Assembly (NCBI GenBank): GCA_030627905.1
Contig: DAOVRZ010000015.1
Span: forward strand, 1-64,000
Length of the DNA: 64,000 nt
Direction of reading: 5' to 3'
Origin: JAGMES01 sp023128035
Lineage (GTDB): Bacteria; Bacillota; Halanaerobiia; DY22613
Below are positions 26,179-32,438 of this stretch, one piece after another (positions within the stretch are counted from its first letter, which is position 1; every line of letters starts with the position of its first letter). A program made the translations under genes and the position numbers. The notes under the pieces were generated by a model that worked only from the letters and a program-made list of their open reading frames with translations, had not been told where the DNA came from and ran no database searches.

Positions 26179-26439
26179 TCACTCCTTCTCAATAATCTCT
26201 AAAAGATAGTCTTCGCTTTCAGAAGTTTTCCACATCGGAATACCCAAAGCTCTAGAAATGTTAATAAGCATCCATAAAGCTTTCTTATCTACGTTAATAT
26301 TGCGGTCTATTTGGTTCACAGATGATCTATTAACTCCAGATAAGTCTGCAACTTCTCTTGCGGAATAACCCTTCTTTCTCTGGGCAATCCCTTTTTTTGT
26401 CCTCATTAATTCTAAGTTACTTATAATTTCGTAATTCAT
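26179..26439 (-). CDS. XRE-family HTH regulator next to integrase
   Basis: The 86-residue product contains an HTH_3 domain (YSAREVADLSGVNRSSVNQID) in which the segment before the recognition helix is modified (RKKGYS). GGAGGTG fixes the start at the ATG at 26439. It is transcribed from a minus promoter embedded in a 25-bp-arm inverted repeat (26456-26516), which is probably its own operator. Likely roles are lysogeny repressor of the integrase module or excision control. Confidence 0.75.
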   Translation of the reverse strand: MNYEIISNLELMRTKKGIAQRKKGYSAREVADLSGVNRSSVNQIDRNINVDKKALWMLINISRALGIPMWKTSESEDYLLEIIEKE

Positions 26440-26455
26440 TATTTCCACCTCCATA

Positions 26456-26516
26456 TTTATTGTATATCAAGATAAGTTAAGTTGCAAGTCTTTAACTTAT
26501 CTTGATATACAATAAA
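26456..26516. promoter_or_regulatory. Perfect 25-bp-arm inverted repeat containing the int operon promoter
   Basis: Arms beginning TTTATTGTATATCAAG (26456-26480) and their exact complement (26492-26516) flank an 11-nt centre. On the minus strand TTGCAA (26482-26487) and TACAAT (26459-26464) are 17 nt apart, a good promoter for the HTH-integrase operon. Both arms would be bound symmetrically, pointing to a dimeric or tetrameric repressor. Confidence 0.75.
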
Positions 26517-26551
26517 TTTAAAATATTTTAGAAATAAAATGACAATTACGA

Positions 26552-26580
26552 TTGACAAATAAGACTTTGAGTAGTATAAT
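26552..26580 (+). promoter_or_regulatory. Full-consensus sigma-A promoter toward the TPR/peptide genes
   Basis: TTGACA and TATAAT match consensus at every base with a 17-nt spacer. Transcription would start near 26587, about 290 nt before the TPR gene, so the transcript has a long leader or encodes a small RNA or peptide. Confidence 0.8.
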
Positions 26581-26626
26581 ACAAGCAGGAAGACCGAAAA
26601 GAACACGCAGGAAAAAAAAGGGGTTG

Positions 26627-26704
26627 ATGGTAACGATATACTTACCGAGCAAGAAGTTAAGTCGTATTCGAAATATAATAACTGATGTAATCTATATTAA
26701 GTAG
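26627..26704 (+). CDS. Possible 25-residue leader peptide
   Basis: An ATG at 26627, preceded by AAGGGG with short spacing, opens a 25-codon frame (MVTIYLPSKKLSRIRNII...). It is the first start on the transcript from the consensus promoter at 26552. Basic and hydrophobic, it has no known match. Translation is uncertain. Confidence 0.25.
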   Translation: MVTIYLPSKKLSRIRNIITDVIYIK

Positions 26705-26752
26705 AAGTTACAAAAAATATTGACATCTAACAAATAATTTTAGGAAAAGTGG

Positions 26753-26788
26753 TAGAATTATTCTATTCAATCATGTATAATATATAAT
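26753..26788 (+). promoter_or_regulatory. Palindrome overlapping a -35 region, with two TATAAT boxes
   Basis: TAGAAT-T-ATTCTA (26753-26765) occupies the -35 position relative to TATAAT at 26776-26781; a second TATAAT lies at 26783-26788. No canonical -35 is present, as at activator-dependent promoters. It lies about 100 nt upstream of the TPR gene and is a candidate site for a regulator. Confidence 0.4.
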
Positions 26789-26840
26789 CGGGGATACATA
26801 AAAGATATACGAGGAGATCAAGCAAAGGAGATGATGTTAG

Positions 26841-26879
26841 TTGAACAAAAACTTTTTTAAAGGGAAGGGTGACTTATGA
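26841..26879 (+). CDS. Possible 12-residue coupling peptide before the TPR gene
   Basis: AAAGGAGATGATGTTAGTTG gives a good start at TTG 26841, followed by MNKNFFKGKGDL and TGA at 26877-26879, directly abutting the TPR ATG at 26880. Translation of the leader would deliver ribosomes to the TPR start, which has only a weak site of its own. It may instead be the out-of-frame original N-terminus. Confidence 0.4.
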   Translation: MNKNFFKGKGDL

Positions 26880-27767
26880 ATGTTTCAAAGTGGAAAAAAA
26901 TTTTTGGAGTCAGGAAATTATGATAAAGCAATTCAAACTTTTTGTATGATGTTAGGGCAAGATAGGAATAATCTAATAACTAGACAATATCTTGCTATTA
27001 GTTATTATTATTCGGAAGATAAATATGATCTAGCAGAAGAACAATTTAAAATTTTGGAAGATTGCAACGATGAAGAATTTTCTAACTATGGAGCTTCTAT
27101 GATTGCGACAATAGAAGGTATTAATAGGGGAAATTATGATTATGCTATAGCCAAAATGAAAAAGGTCAGATTAAAAATCAATAGTACTATTAACTTTGCG
27201 ATTATTTATAATTTAAAATTCAGAGCAACCAAAGATAAGAAAATGTTAGGGGAAGCACAAAGACTTTTAGAGTCATTGAAAATTTCTGAAACTCTAAAGA
27301 AATTTCATTGGAGAATTTATTTGACCTTAGGGAATACATATCAGTATTATTGTGACTTTCAAAATACTAAAAAGTACTATGAAAAAGCTTTAAATAGCAC
27401 GGATAGCGACCTTACAAAAGCCAAAATTTTAAATGAGTATGCCAATCTCTACAGAGACATGAAACAACCAGATAGAGCAGTGAAAGTTTTAGATCAAGTT
27501 CTGCAGTTGATAGGGCCTGAAAACGAAAGAACTCGAGCTTATAATGCAAAATATCGAGCTGTGATTGAAAAAGATAGAGGCAACTATGAAATTGCACAAG
27601 GATTATTGTTAAAAGCGTCGAATATATATGAAGATAAGGAGTTATTAGGAGAATTAGCAGAAGTTAATATGTTATTATTTATGTTACATAATCCAGAAAA
27701 AAAAACACGTCAAATTGCTGAGGTTTACGCAGAATCAACTTTTACAGAAAAAGAAAAGAGGAGGTGA
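26880..27767 (+). CDS. TPR protein, candidate peptide-sensing (RRNPP-like) receptor
   Basis: The 295-residue protein is built from TPR helices, for example SGNYDKAIQTF, DKYDLAEEQFKIL, KYYEKAL and KQPDRAVKVLDQVL, across its whole length. It has no N-terminal HTH, unlike PlcR, NprR and AimR, and is shorter than Rap. Its start abuts the stop of a 12-codon leader. A secreted small peptide gene follows after 9 bp with a strong AGGAGGTGAG site. A TPR receptor followed by an exported propeptide is the standard layout of RRNPP quorum systems, and its position in the lysogeny region suggests control of the phage life cycle. The ligand link is inferred from this layout. Confidence 0.7.
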   Translation: MFQSGKKFLESGNYDKAIQTFCMMLGQDRNNLITRQYLAISYYYSEDKYDLAEEQFKILEDCNDEEFSNYGASMIATIEGINRGNYDYAIAKMKKVRLKINSTINFAIIYNLKFRATKDKKMLGEAQRLLESLKISETLKKFHWRIYLTLGNTYQYYCDFQNTKKYYEKALNSTDSDLTKAKILNEYANLYRDMKQPDRAVKVLDQVLQLIGPENERTRAYNAKYRAVIEKDRGNYEIAQGLLLKASNIYEDKELLGELAEVNMLLFMLHNPEKKTRQIAEVYAESTFTEKEKRR

Positions 27768-27776
27768 GTGTAAAAA

Positions 27777-27959
27777 ATGCGCAAATTCGTGATTTTGTTA
27801 TTGATAATATTAATATGCTCGATACTAACATTACAAGCTATGGCTGACCCAGGTGATGGGGCTGAGCCTGAAAATCAAACAACAATATACAGTACAGTTG
27901 TAACAGGAGGTCATACCACAATGAATGTAGATCCAGGAGACGGAGCAGAACCAGAATAA
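27777..27959 (+). CDS. Secreted signalling-type propeptide with duplicated DPGDGAEPE
   Basis: The 60-residue product has a signal peptide (RKFVILLLIILICSILTL, cleavage after AMA at residue 23). DPGDGAEPE then appears at residues 24-32, directly after the predicted cut, and again at 52-60, ending exactly at the C-terminus. The two copies differ at seven of nine codons, all synonymous, so the peptide itself is conserved. This resembles Phr/NprX/AimP-type precursors. It overlaps nothing and lies 9 bp after the TPR gene. Maturation and import routes are not visible in this window. Confidence 0.75.
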   Translation: MRKFVILLLIILICSILTLQAMADPGDGAEPENQTTIYSTVVTGGHTTMNVDPGDGAEPE

Positions 27960-27981
27960 AAATAAAAGTAATAAAGTCTAG

Positions 27982-28016
27982 AAAACCACCTATTCTTTAA
28001 GAGTAGGTGGTTTTCT
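27982..28016. terminator. Bidirectional terminator between peptide gene and repressor
   Basis: AAAACCACCTA and TAGGTGGTTTT form an 11-bp stem followed by CTT. The left arm contains the stop codon of the minus-strand repressor. It ends the TPR-peptide transcript. Confidence 0.8.
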
Positions 28017-28526
28017 TATGTCTCGCTCTAATAACTGTATAACTATATCCATTGTATCTCTAGAAATATGTACCTTCTCCATTTGTACTCTCATCTCACG
28101 AAAACTCCTTGAAAGAGTTCCGCCGTCTAATGCATCTTTTCCTATTTCTAAAACTTCAGAGATTAATTTAGTTTCGTTCTCTGTTGGTTCACGAACTCCG
28201 AATTGTATATCACTCAAATCAAGAATATTTAATCCTGTCATTTCCATAACATCAACTAAGTTTTTTCCTTTGATCTGCATAGTATAATGTAGAGCATCCG
28301 CAAAGTCGAAGTTGGGTGTTTTGTTTTCTAAAAAGTCCTCAATGTTGTATTTATGTACCTCGCAAAACTCTTTTATTAAATCTTTTGAAAAAAACTTCTT
28401 GCCCTTCATCACTCTATGTGTATGAGACTCACTCGCGCCTATAGAATCCGCTAATTCTTTATAACTCCACCCTCTTAAAGCTTTTACTTTGTATAATTCT
28501 TCTCTAATCTTGCTATGATTAAACAT
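27990..28526 (-). CDS. CI-like phage repressor (XRE family)
   Basis: The 178-residue protein has an N-terminal HTH (YKELADSIGASESHTHRVMKG) and a helical C-terminal region without the LexA/S24 peptidase Ser-Lys dyad, so RecA-stimulated self-cleavage is unlikely. GGAGGTG places the start at ATG 28526. It is divergent from the cro-like gene across an operator region with CTTGC half-sites, the standard lysogeny switch. If it cannot self-cleave, induction must use another signal, for example the neighbouring antirepressor or peptide system. Confidence 0.75.
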   Translation of the reverse strand: MFNHSKIREELYKVKALRGWSYKELADSIGASESHTHRVMKGKKFFSKDLIKEFCEVHKYNIEDFLENKTPNFDFADALHYTMQIKGKNLVDVMEMTGLNILDLSDIQFGVREPTENETKLISEVLEIGKDALDGGTLSRSFREMRVQMEKVHISRDTMDIVIQLLERDIRKPPTLKE

Positions 28527-28544
28527 TTGTAACACCTCCACGCC

Positions 28545-28616
28545 TTTATTTTAACATATTCTTGCCCAAAAAGCAAGTTTCTTGCCTTTGACAAGTATAA
28601 AAAAAGTCAGTATCAT
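28545..28616. promoter_or_regulatory. Divergent lysogeny switch: two promoters and CTTGC operators
   Basis: Plus strand: TTGACA (28588-28593), 17 nt, TATCAT (28611-28616) drives the cro-like gene. Minus strand: TTGCTT, 17 nt, TAAAAT drives the repressor. Between them are inverted half-sites CTTGC (28561), GCAAG (28573), CTTGC (28581) and CAAG (28592), giving two adjacent operators that overlap both promoters. Confidence 0.75.
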
Positions 28617-28740
28617 ACAAACATAACGAGCCTGACACTATTCGCAAGCGGACGGGTTGGACTTGAAAAGCACTTTGAAAGATCAATATTTTTTTTGACT
28701 AAGTTTTTGAATTAAATTTTGAACAATAGGAGGTGGAAGT

Positions 28741-29076
28741 ATGGAAATATATAAGTTCGCGAACTTGCGACGTTGTGACAAGATGGAAGTATTACGCAAA
28801 ATGAACAGACTTAAAGAAGTCAGATTGGAAGCAGGAATCCTCCAAGGTGAACTAGCTGAGGAGATTGGATATACCCAAAATTATTTTAGTCTAGTAGAAA
28901 ACAGTCATAAAGTTTGTGGTAAGGAATTTCTGGACAAGGTTTCTGAAAAATTAGGTATTCCTACTTACAAACTGATACCAGACGCACATTATAAACACTA
29001 TGGTTCGCGTCCTGAATGGGATGAAATGGCGGTTGAAGAAACAAGACAGCGAAAAATGATAACGGTCTATGTTTAA
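28741..29076 (+). CDS. Cro-like XRE regulator
   Basis: The 111-residue protein contains an HTH_3 domain (LKEVRLEAGILQGELAEEIGY, then NYFSLVENSHKVCG). It starts at ATG 28741 behind AGGAGGTGG. It is the first gene of the early (lytic) operon, divergent from the CI-like repressor, and probably binds the same CTTGC operators to silence lysogeny genes. A leader of about 120 nt precedes it. Confidence 0.75.
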   Translation: MEIYKFANLRRCDKMEVLRKMNRLKEVRLEAGILQGELAEEIGYTQNYFSLVENSHKVCGKEFLDKVSEKLGIPTYKLIPDAHYKHYGSRPEWDEMAVEETRQRKMITVYV

Positions 29077-29088
29077 GGAGGGAAAGTG

Positions 29089-29328
29089 ATGGATTACCTT
29101 TATACTGTTGATGAATTAACTCAAATACTTAAGACCAATAAGAATACAATATATAACCTGATTAACAAAGGTATTTTAACTGCTTTAAAGTTAGGCAGAC
29201 TTAAGGTTACGAGATTTGAATTGATTCGATTCTTGAAGGACTATAACGGGAAAGACTTAACGAATTTGGATAATATTCAAAAATTAAATGTGTCCCAAAT
29301 TAATTTGAAAGGAGAGGATAAATATTGA
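29089..29328 (+). CDS. Excisionase-type helix-turn-helix protein
   Basis: The 79-residue product has the MerR/excisionase-like wing-helix pattern DYLYTVDELTQILKTNKNTI...GILTALKLGRLKVTRFELIRFL, typical of HTH_17 proteins. AAGGAGGG favours ATG 29089 over the GTG at 29086. It lies between the cro-like gene and the antirepressor, overlapping the latter by 4 bp. It could serve as recombination directionality factor or as an early regulator. Confidence 0.75.
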   Translation: MDYLYTVDELTQILKTNKNTIYNLINKGILTALKLGRLKVTRFELIRFLKDYNGKDLTNLDNIQKLNVSQINLKGEDKY

Positions 29329-30125
29329 ACCTTGTTCCAGTAGAACAGAAGTCAGTAAGTTTTCAGAATGCAAAGTTAATGGCTTTTAAAGCGAGTGACG
29401 GAAATATTTATGCTGGCGTGAAGTGGATCTGTCAAGGGTTAGGCTTTGATGATCGAAAACAAAGAGCAGAAGTTGAGAGAATGACTAAAGATGTTGTACT
29501 AAATAAAGGTGTCCAAAAAATCGGATACCCTACAACTGGAGGAATTCAAGAAGCCACCTGTATAAATTTGAACTTTCTTCCTTTGTGGTTAGCTAAGATA
29601 AACGCCAATATCATCAAGGACAAGCAAATACAAGACAAGTTGATCCAGTACCAAATCAAGGCCAAGGATGTACTGGCAGAAGCTTTTCTTCAAAAACAGT
29701 TTGCAGTACCACAAACATATGCAGATGCTTTGAGAATCGCTGCTGATCTAGCAGAAGAGAATCAAAAGTTGTTACCTAAAGCAGAATCATTTGACAGCTT
29801 CATCAGCAGCGAAGGACTTCTGTCTGTAAGTGAAGCTGCCGAAAGTCTCAGATTTATAGGGGCTGGCCCTAAGAAACTTTTCAAAGTCTTGGTGAAGCAA
29901 GCAATTTTCTTCCCCAAATCAGGAAAGTATTATCCATATCAACAGTACATAGACAGAGGCTACTTTGAACTCAAACAATCTACATACCTACAAAAGAAGA
30001 AAAACGAAGAGACAGGGGAAGAGAAGCCTTACAGCAAGATTTACGTCACCCCCACAGGGTTGGACTGGCTGTCAAGGTACTTGAAGGTGAGAGGTTACAA
30101 GAAAATCAAAGGAGGGGTTGCCTAG
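29325..30125 (+). CDS. Phage antirepressor (P22_AR_N plus KilAC/ANT)
   Basis: The N-terminal ~110 residues resemble the P22 antirepressor domain (VSFQNAKLMAFKASDGNIYAGVKWICQGLG, cited in part; TTGGIQ; FLPLWLAKI). The C-terminal ~110 residues form the KilAC/ANT DNA-binding domain (GLLSVSEAAESLRF, GPKKLFKVL). It starts with TTG behind AAAGGAGAGG and overlaps the preceding stop. Antirepressors inactivate the CI-type repressor and trigger induction, which matters because the repressor here lacks a self-cleavage domain. Confidence 0.85.
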   Translation: MNLVPVEQKSVSFQNAKLMAFKASDGNIYAGVKWICQGLGFDDRKQRAEVERMTKDVVLNKGVQKIGYPTTGGIQEATCINLNFLPLWLAKINANIIKDKQIQDKLIQYQIKAKDVLAEAFLQKQFAVPQTYADALRIAADLAEENQKLLPKAESFDSFISSEGLLSVSEAAESLRFIGAGPKKLFKVLVKQAIFFPKSGKYYPYQQYIDRGYFELKQSTYLQKKKNEETGEEKPYSKIYVTPTGLDWLSRYLKVRGYKKIKGGVA

Positions 30126-30307
30126 TGAAGCCAAAGAGCAGTACCCTAGACACTAGGGGTAACTGGTTTGTAGATTGTGCAGAGTGTAAACGTGGAGGTA
30201 AAGGAGATCAATCTTGTAGCAGTGGTGGGAACATGAAGAAGATCAGACAAGGCGGTTGTTTCAGCGGTGCGTTATTACCAAAGTTCCAGGAGGAAAATAA
30301 TGAGTGA
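30125..30307 (+). CDS. Small Cys-rich phage protein (60 aa)
   Basis: The product has four cysteines (CAEC, SCSSGG, GGC), perhaps a small zinc-binding fold. A GTG start overlaps the antirepressor stop, with AAAGGAGGGG at good spacing. I do not recognise the family, though the CAECKRGGKGDQSCS pattern recalls small zinc-ribbon proteins of phage early regions. It is co-transcribed with the antirepressor. Confidence 0.55.
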   Translation: MKPKSSTLDTRGNWFVDCAECKRGGKGDQSCSSGGNMKKIRQGGCFSGALLPKFQEENNE

Positions 30308-30309
30308 TT

Positions 30310-30441
30310 TTATTTTAGGTCAATTATCAGCTTATTGTTACATGGTGGCAATCTATCGTCTGTATCATCTAACCGTACTAATTGTCCACAAGCATCACAA
30401 CGATATAAACCTTTACCTGGCTTTTCTCCAGTAGTTGGCAT
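30310..30441 (-). CDS. Zinc-ribbon small protein on the opposite strand, one Cys missing
   Basis: A 43-residue minus-strand gene starts at ATG 30441 behind AAAGGAGGTG and reads MPTTGEKPGKGLYRCDACGQ... and LPPCNNKL. Relatives have two CxxC knuckles; here the second has only its first Cys, so the zinc site looks incomplete, possibly by C-terminal decay. It is the only minus-strand gene inside the early operon. A TATACT box 40 nt upstream (30480-30485 on the minus strand) could drive it independently in the lysogen. Confidence 0.6.
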   Translation of the reverse strand: MPTTGEKPGKGLYRCDACGQLVRLDDTDDRLPPCNNKLIIDLK

Positions 30442-30539
30442 TAAAAACACCTCCTTTCTTTAAGGGGGTTCGCCAAGAAAGTATAAAATACCTTTTTATA
30501 ACACAAATTTAAGTAAATAAATTTCTAAGGAGGTACACA

Positions 30540-30782
30540 ATGACTAACAAAAACGCAGTAACCCAATTATTAAATTCCGACACTGACAGGGCTATTGGTT
30601 TTCACACAGTTTTAGGTAGAGGAAATCGAAGACACTTTGCCTATCAATCCTTAGTAGTTTGTAAAACTAATGAATCAGAAAAAATGTTCTCTATCCACAA
30701 TCAAGATTTTGGGAACGAAGGCGTTTGCGGGGCTTACAGAAAGGAATTAAAATCCAGAGGTTTTAAAGAGGTGAAAATATGA
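30540..30782 (+). CDS. Unknown early phage protein (80 aa)
   Basis: The 80-residue product (TNKNAVTQLLNSDTDRAIGF, then VLGRGNRRHFAYQS) is not recognised. It starts at ATG behind AAGGAGG, with one or two cysteines and no signal peptide. Its TGA overlaps the ATG of the next short frame. Position suggests an early gene acting in replication or host takeover. Confidence 0.6.
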   Translation: MTNKNAVTQLLNSDTDRAIGFHTVLGRGNRRHFAYQSLVVCKTNESEKMFSIHNQDFGNEGVCGAYRKELKSRGFKEVKI

Positions 30783-30862
30783 TGATGTTAGGATTCTATT
30801 CTAGTCTTGATTTACCAGAAATCAAGCTTAAGAAAGAAAAAGAGGTGACCACAGATGTATAA
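30779..30862 (+). CDS. Very small early ORF (27 aa)
   Basis: ATG 30779 overlaps the upstream stop by 4 bp (ATGA) and the frame ends inside the start of the next gene. The product is MMLGFYSSLDLPEIKLKKEK followed by six residues. Coupled overlaps on both ends support translation. It may serve only to carry ribosomes to the next gene. Confidence 0.35.
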   Translation: MMMLGFYSSLDLPEIKLKKEKEVTTDV

Positions 30863-31241
30863 AGCATATATTAAAGCTACAAACAGTATCCGTGCAGTTA
30901 GATCATTACATTTTTCAAAAGAAGGCAAGGTTGAAAGCATCTCAATCTATTCAGAAAAGTTGAGAATTCTTGATTTAGACGAATTCAAGCTTTTGCGAGA
31001 TACAACTTTTCCTGACAAGACTGGTACAGAACTTATCGAAGAGGATGTCGTCAAAAATCATTCTGGAGATCTATTTAAAATTACTTGGAATAAAGAAAAT
31101 TATCATTTTGACTTGCTGGATAAAGATGGATGGAGTCATTGGAACTTATCTCAGTACACCAGTGAAGAGTTTGTGAAGGTAGGCAATATCAATACAGATC
31201 CCGACTTAATGAAGTTATCCGAGGTGAACATGGATGTATAA
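30855..31241 (+). CDS. Unknown early protein, YopX-like pattern, tandem paralogue 1
   Basis: The 128-residue product begins MYKAYIKATNSIRAVRSLHF and contains TGTELIEEDVVKNHSGDLFKITW, which resembles the YopX-type strand pattern (TGxxLxExDVV..) though only weakly. It is paralogous to the next gene: both open MYKAY(I/V), share DxxGxEL(I/L)E(E/D)D and end with VGN(I/L)N. AGAGGTGACC precedes the ATG. Function unknown. Confidence 0.6.
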   Translation: MYKAYIKATNSIRAVRSLHFSKEGKVESISIYSEKLRILDLDEFKLLRDTTFPDKTGTELIEEDVVKNHSGDLFKITWNKENYHFDLLDKDGWSHWNLSQYTSEEFVKVGNINTDPDLMKLSEVNMDV

Positions 31242-31602
31242 AGCTTACGTAGCTAAGACCAATCAGATGCATGTAATAAAATCGATATTCTTTGATCCAC
31301 AAGGAAAACCAATTTCAGTAACTGTATTTTCTCAGGATCAAAACTTAGGTGTTATCCAGAAAGGCAAATTCACTCTATTAAGACAAACAACCTGGAAAGA
31401 CAGTGAAGGCCATGAACTTCTTGAAGATGATAAGTGTATAGACAAGTATGGAAGAAGATACTGCATAAAATGGAGTGAACCGAGCCAGTCATTCTGGTAC
31501 TCTGATGAAAAAGGTGAAATGGGTAAGTTAAAAAGAGAGATTGCAGAGATATTTACCAAAGTTGGGAATTTAAATATTAAGCATAGTAAAGAAGGTGATT
31601 AG
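31234..31602 (+). CDS. Unknown early protein, tandem paralogue 2
   Basis: The 122-residue product is a diverged tandem copy of the preceding gene (MYKAYVAKTNQMHVIKSIFF; SEGHELLEDDKCIDKYG; FTKVGNLNI). The two genes overlap by 8 bp. Divergence at most positions shows an old duplication. The conserved centre again recalls YopX-type phage proteins. No catalytic residues can be proposed. Confidence 0.6.
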   Translation: MYKAYVAKTNQMHVIKSIFFDPQGKPISVTVFSQDQNLGVIQKGKFTLLRQTTWKDSEGHELLEDDKCIDKYGRRYCIKWSEPSQSFWYSDEKGEMGKLKREIAEIFTKVGNLNIKHSKEGD

Positions 31603-32412
31603 ATGGCATTTTTCAGACAAGTTCAGTGTAAATTTTGGATTGATCCAGGCTTAGAAAAGTTTTCTCCAGAAGATCGTTATTTTTACATCATGATAATGAC
31701 TAACCCAATGACTAAACAATGTGGAATATACGAGATTACCCCCAAGCAAATGGCTGATTTTTTAGGGTATCAACAGCAAGCTACCAATCCGATTTTAGAT
31801 AGGTTCGTCAATGTCTATAAGAAGATAGCGTATAACCACGAGACTAATGAGATTGCAATTTTAAATTGGACTAAGTATAACTTTTCTAAATCTCCAAAGG
31901 TTGCAAAGTGTATCATTAAAGAATTGAAGGAAGTTAAGGATAGGGCTATGATACCCCTTCTATACAATTCGAAAGAGTATCTAACTCTATTGATAAAGCA
32001 TGGATACGATATAGATACAGTATATAAAGACTATAAAACTGCATCTATAGACTTAGATACTCTAGGGATAGACTTCGAAAGACTAGCTGAAAAAGAAGAA
32101 AAAGAAAAAGAAAAAGAAAAAGAAAAAAAACAAAAAAAAGAAAAAGAAAAAAAAGAACTAAAGACAGCTCAACAATGTCTTGATCCGAGAATCAAAGAAA
32201 AATCTAAATCATATTTTGGATCAGTACCCGACATGAAGTCTGTTCAAACTCTTTATAAAATCCAAAGAAAGACTGGAGCAGATTTAATCCTTCACGCTCT
32301 GGAATGGACTCTAGAGCAACCGTCAAAGAGTTTAGATACAACAATTGCAGCTTTGGAGTATTGGATCGGCATAGGAATCAAGTCGGTTGATGATGCAAAA
32401 AGAATTGCTTAA
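31603..32412 (+). CDS. Phage replisome organizer / DnaD-like replication protein
   Basis: The 269-residue protein begins FFRQVQCKFWIDPGLEKFSP, the typical winged-helix N-terminus of phage replisome organizers, and has a C-terminal DnaD-like domain (TGADLILHALEWTLEQP, GIGIKSVDDA). A Lys/Glu-rich low-complexity linker (KEKEKEKEKK) joins them at codons ~164-188. The protein probably opens the phage origin and recruits host helicase loader. No phage helicase or loader gene is seen, so the phage relies on host DnaB/DnaC-type factors. Confidence 0.8.
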   Translation: MAFFRQVQCKFWIDPGLEKFSPEDRYFYIMIMTNPMTKQCGIYEITPKQMADFLGYQQQATNPILDRFVNVYKKIAYNHETNEIAILNWTKYNFSKSPKVAKCIIKELKEVKDRAMIPLLYNSKEYLTLLIKHGYDIDTVYKDYKTASIDLDTLGIDFERLAEKEEKEKEKEKEKKQKKEKEKKELKTAQQCLDPRIKEKSKSYFGSVPDMKSVQTLYKIQRKTGADLILHALEWTLEQPSKSLDTTIAALEYWIGIGIKSVDDAKRIA

Positions 32413-32438
32413 AACATTACAACTAGGGGGTGTAAATT

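Noticed and set aside
26880..27767. TPR protein as a full AimR or PlcR homologue
   Set aside because: It has no N-terminal HTH and is about 80-90 residues shorter, so only a general RRNPP-like role is claimed.
32091..32160. GAAAAAGAAAAA run as a non-coding microsatellite
   Set aside because: It lies in frame in the replisome organizer as a Lys/Glu linker between two real domains, so it is coding low complexity.
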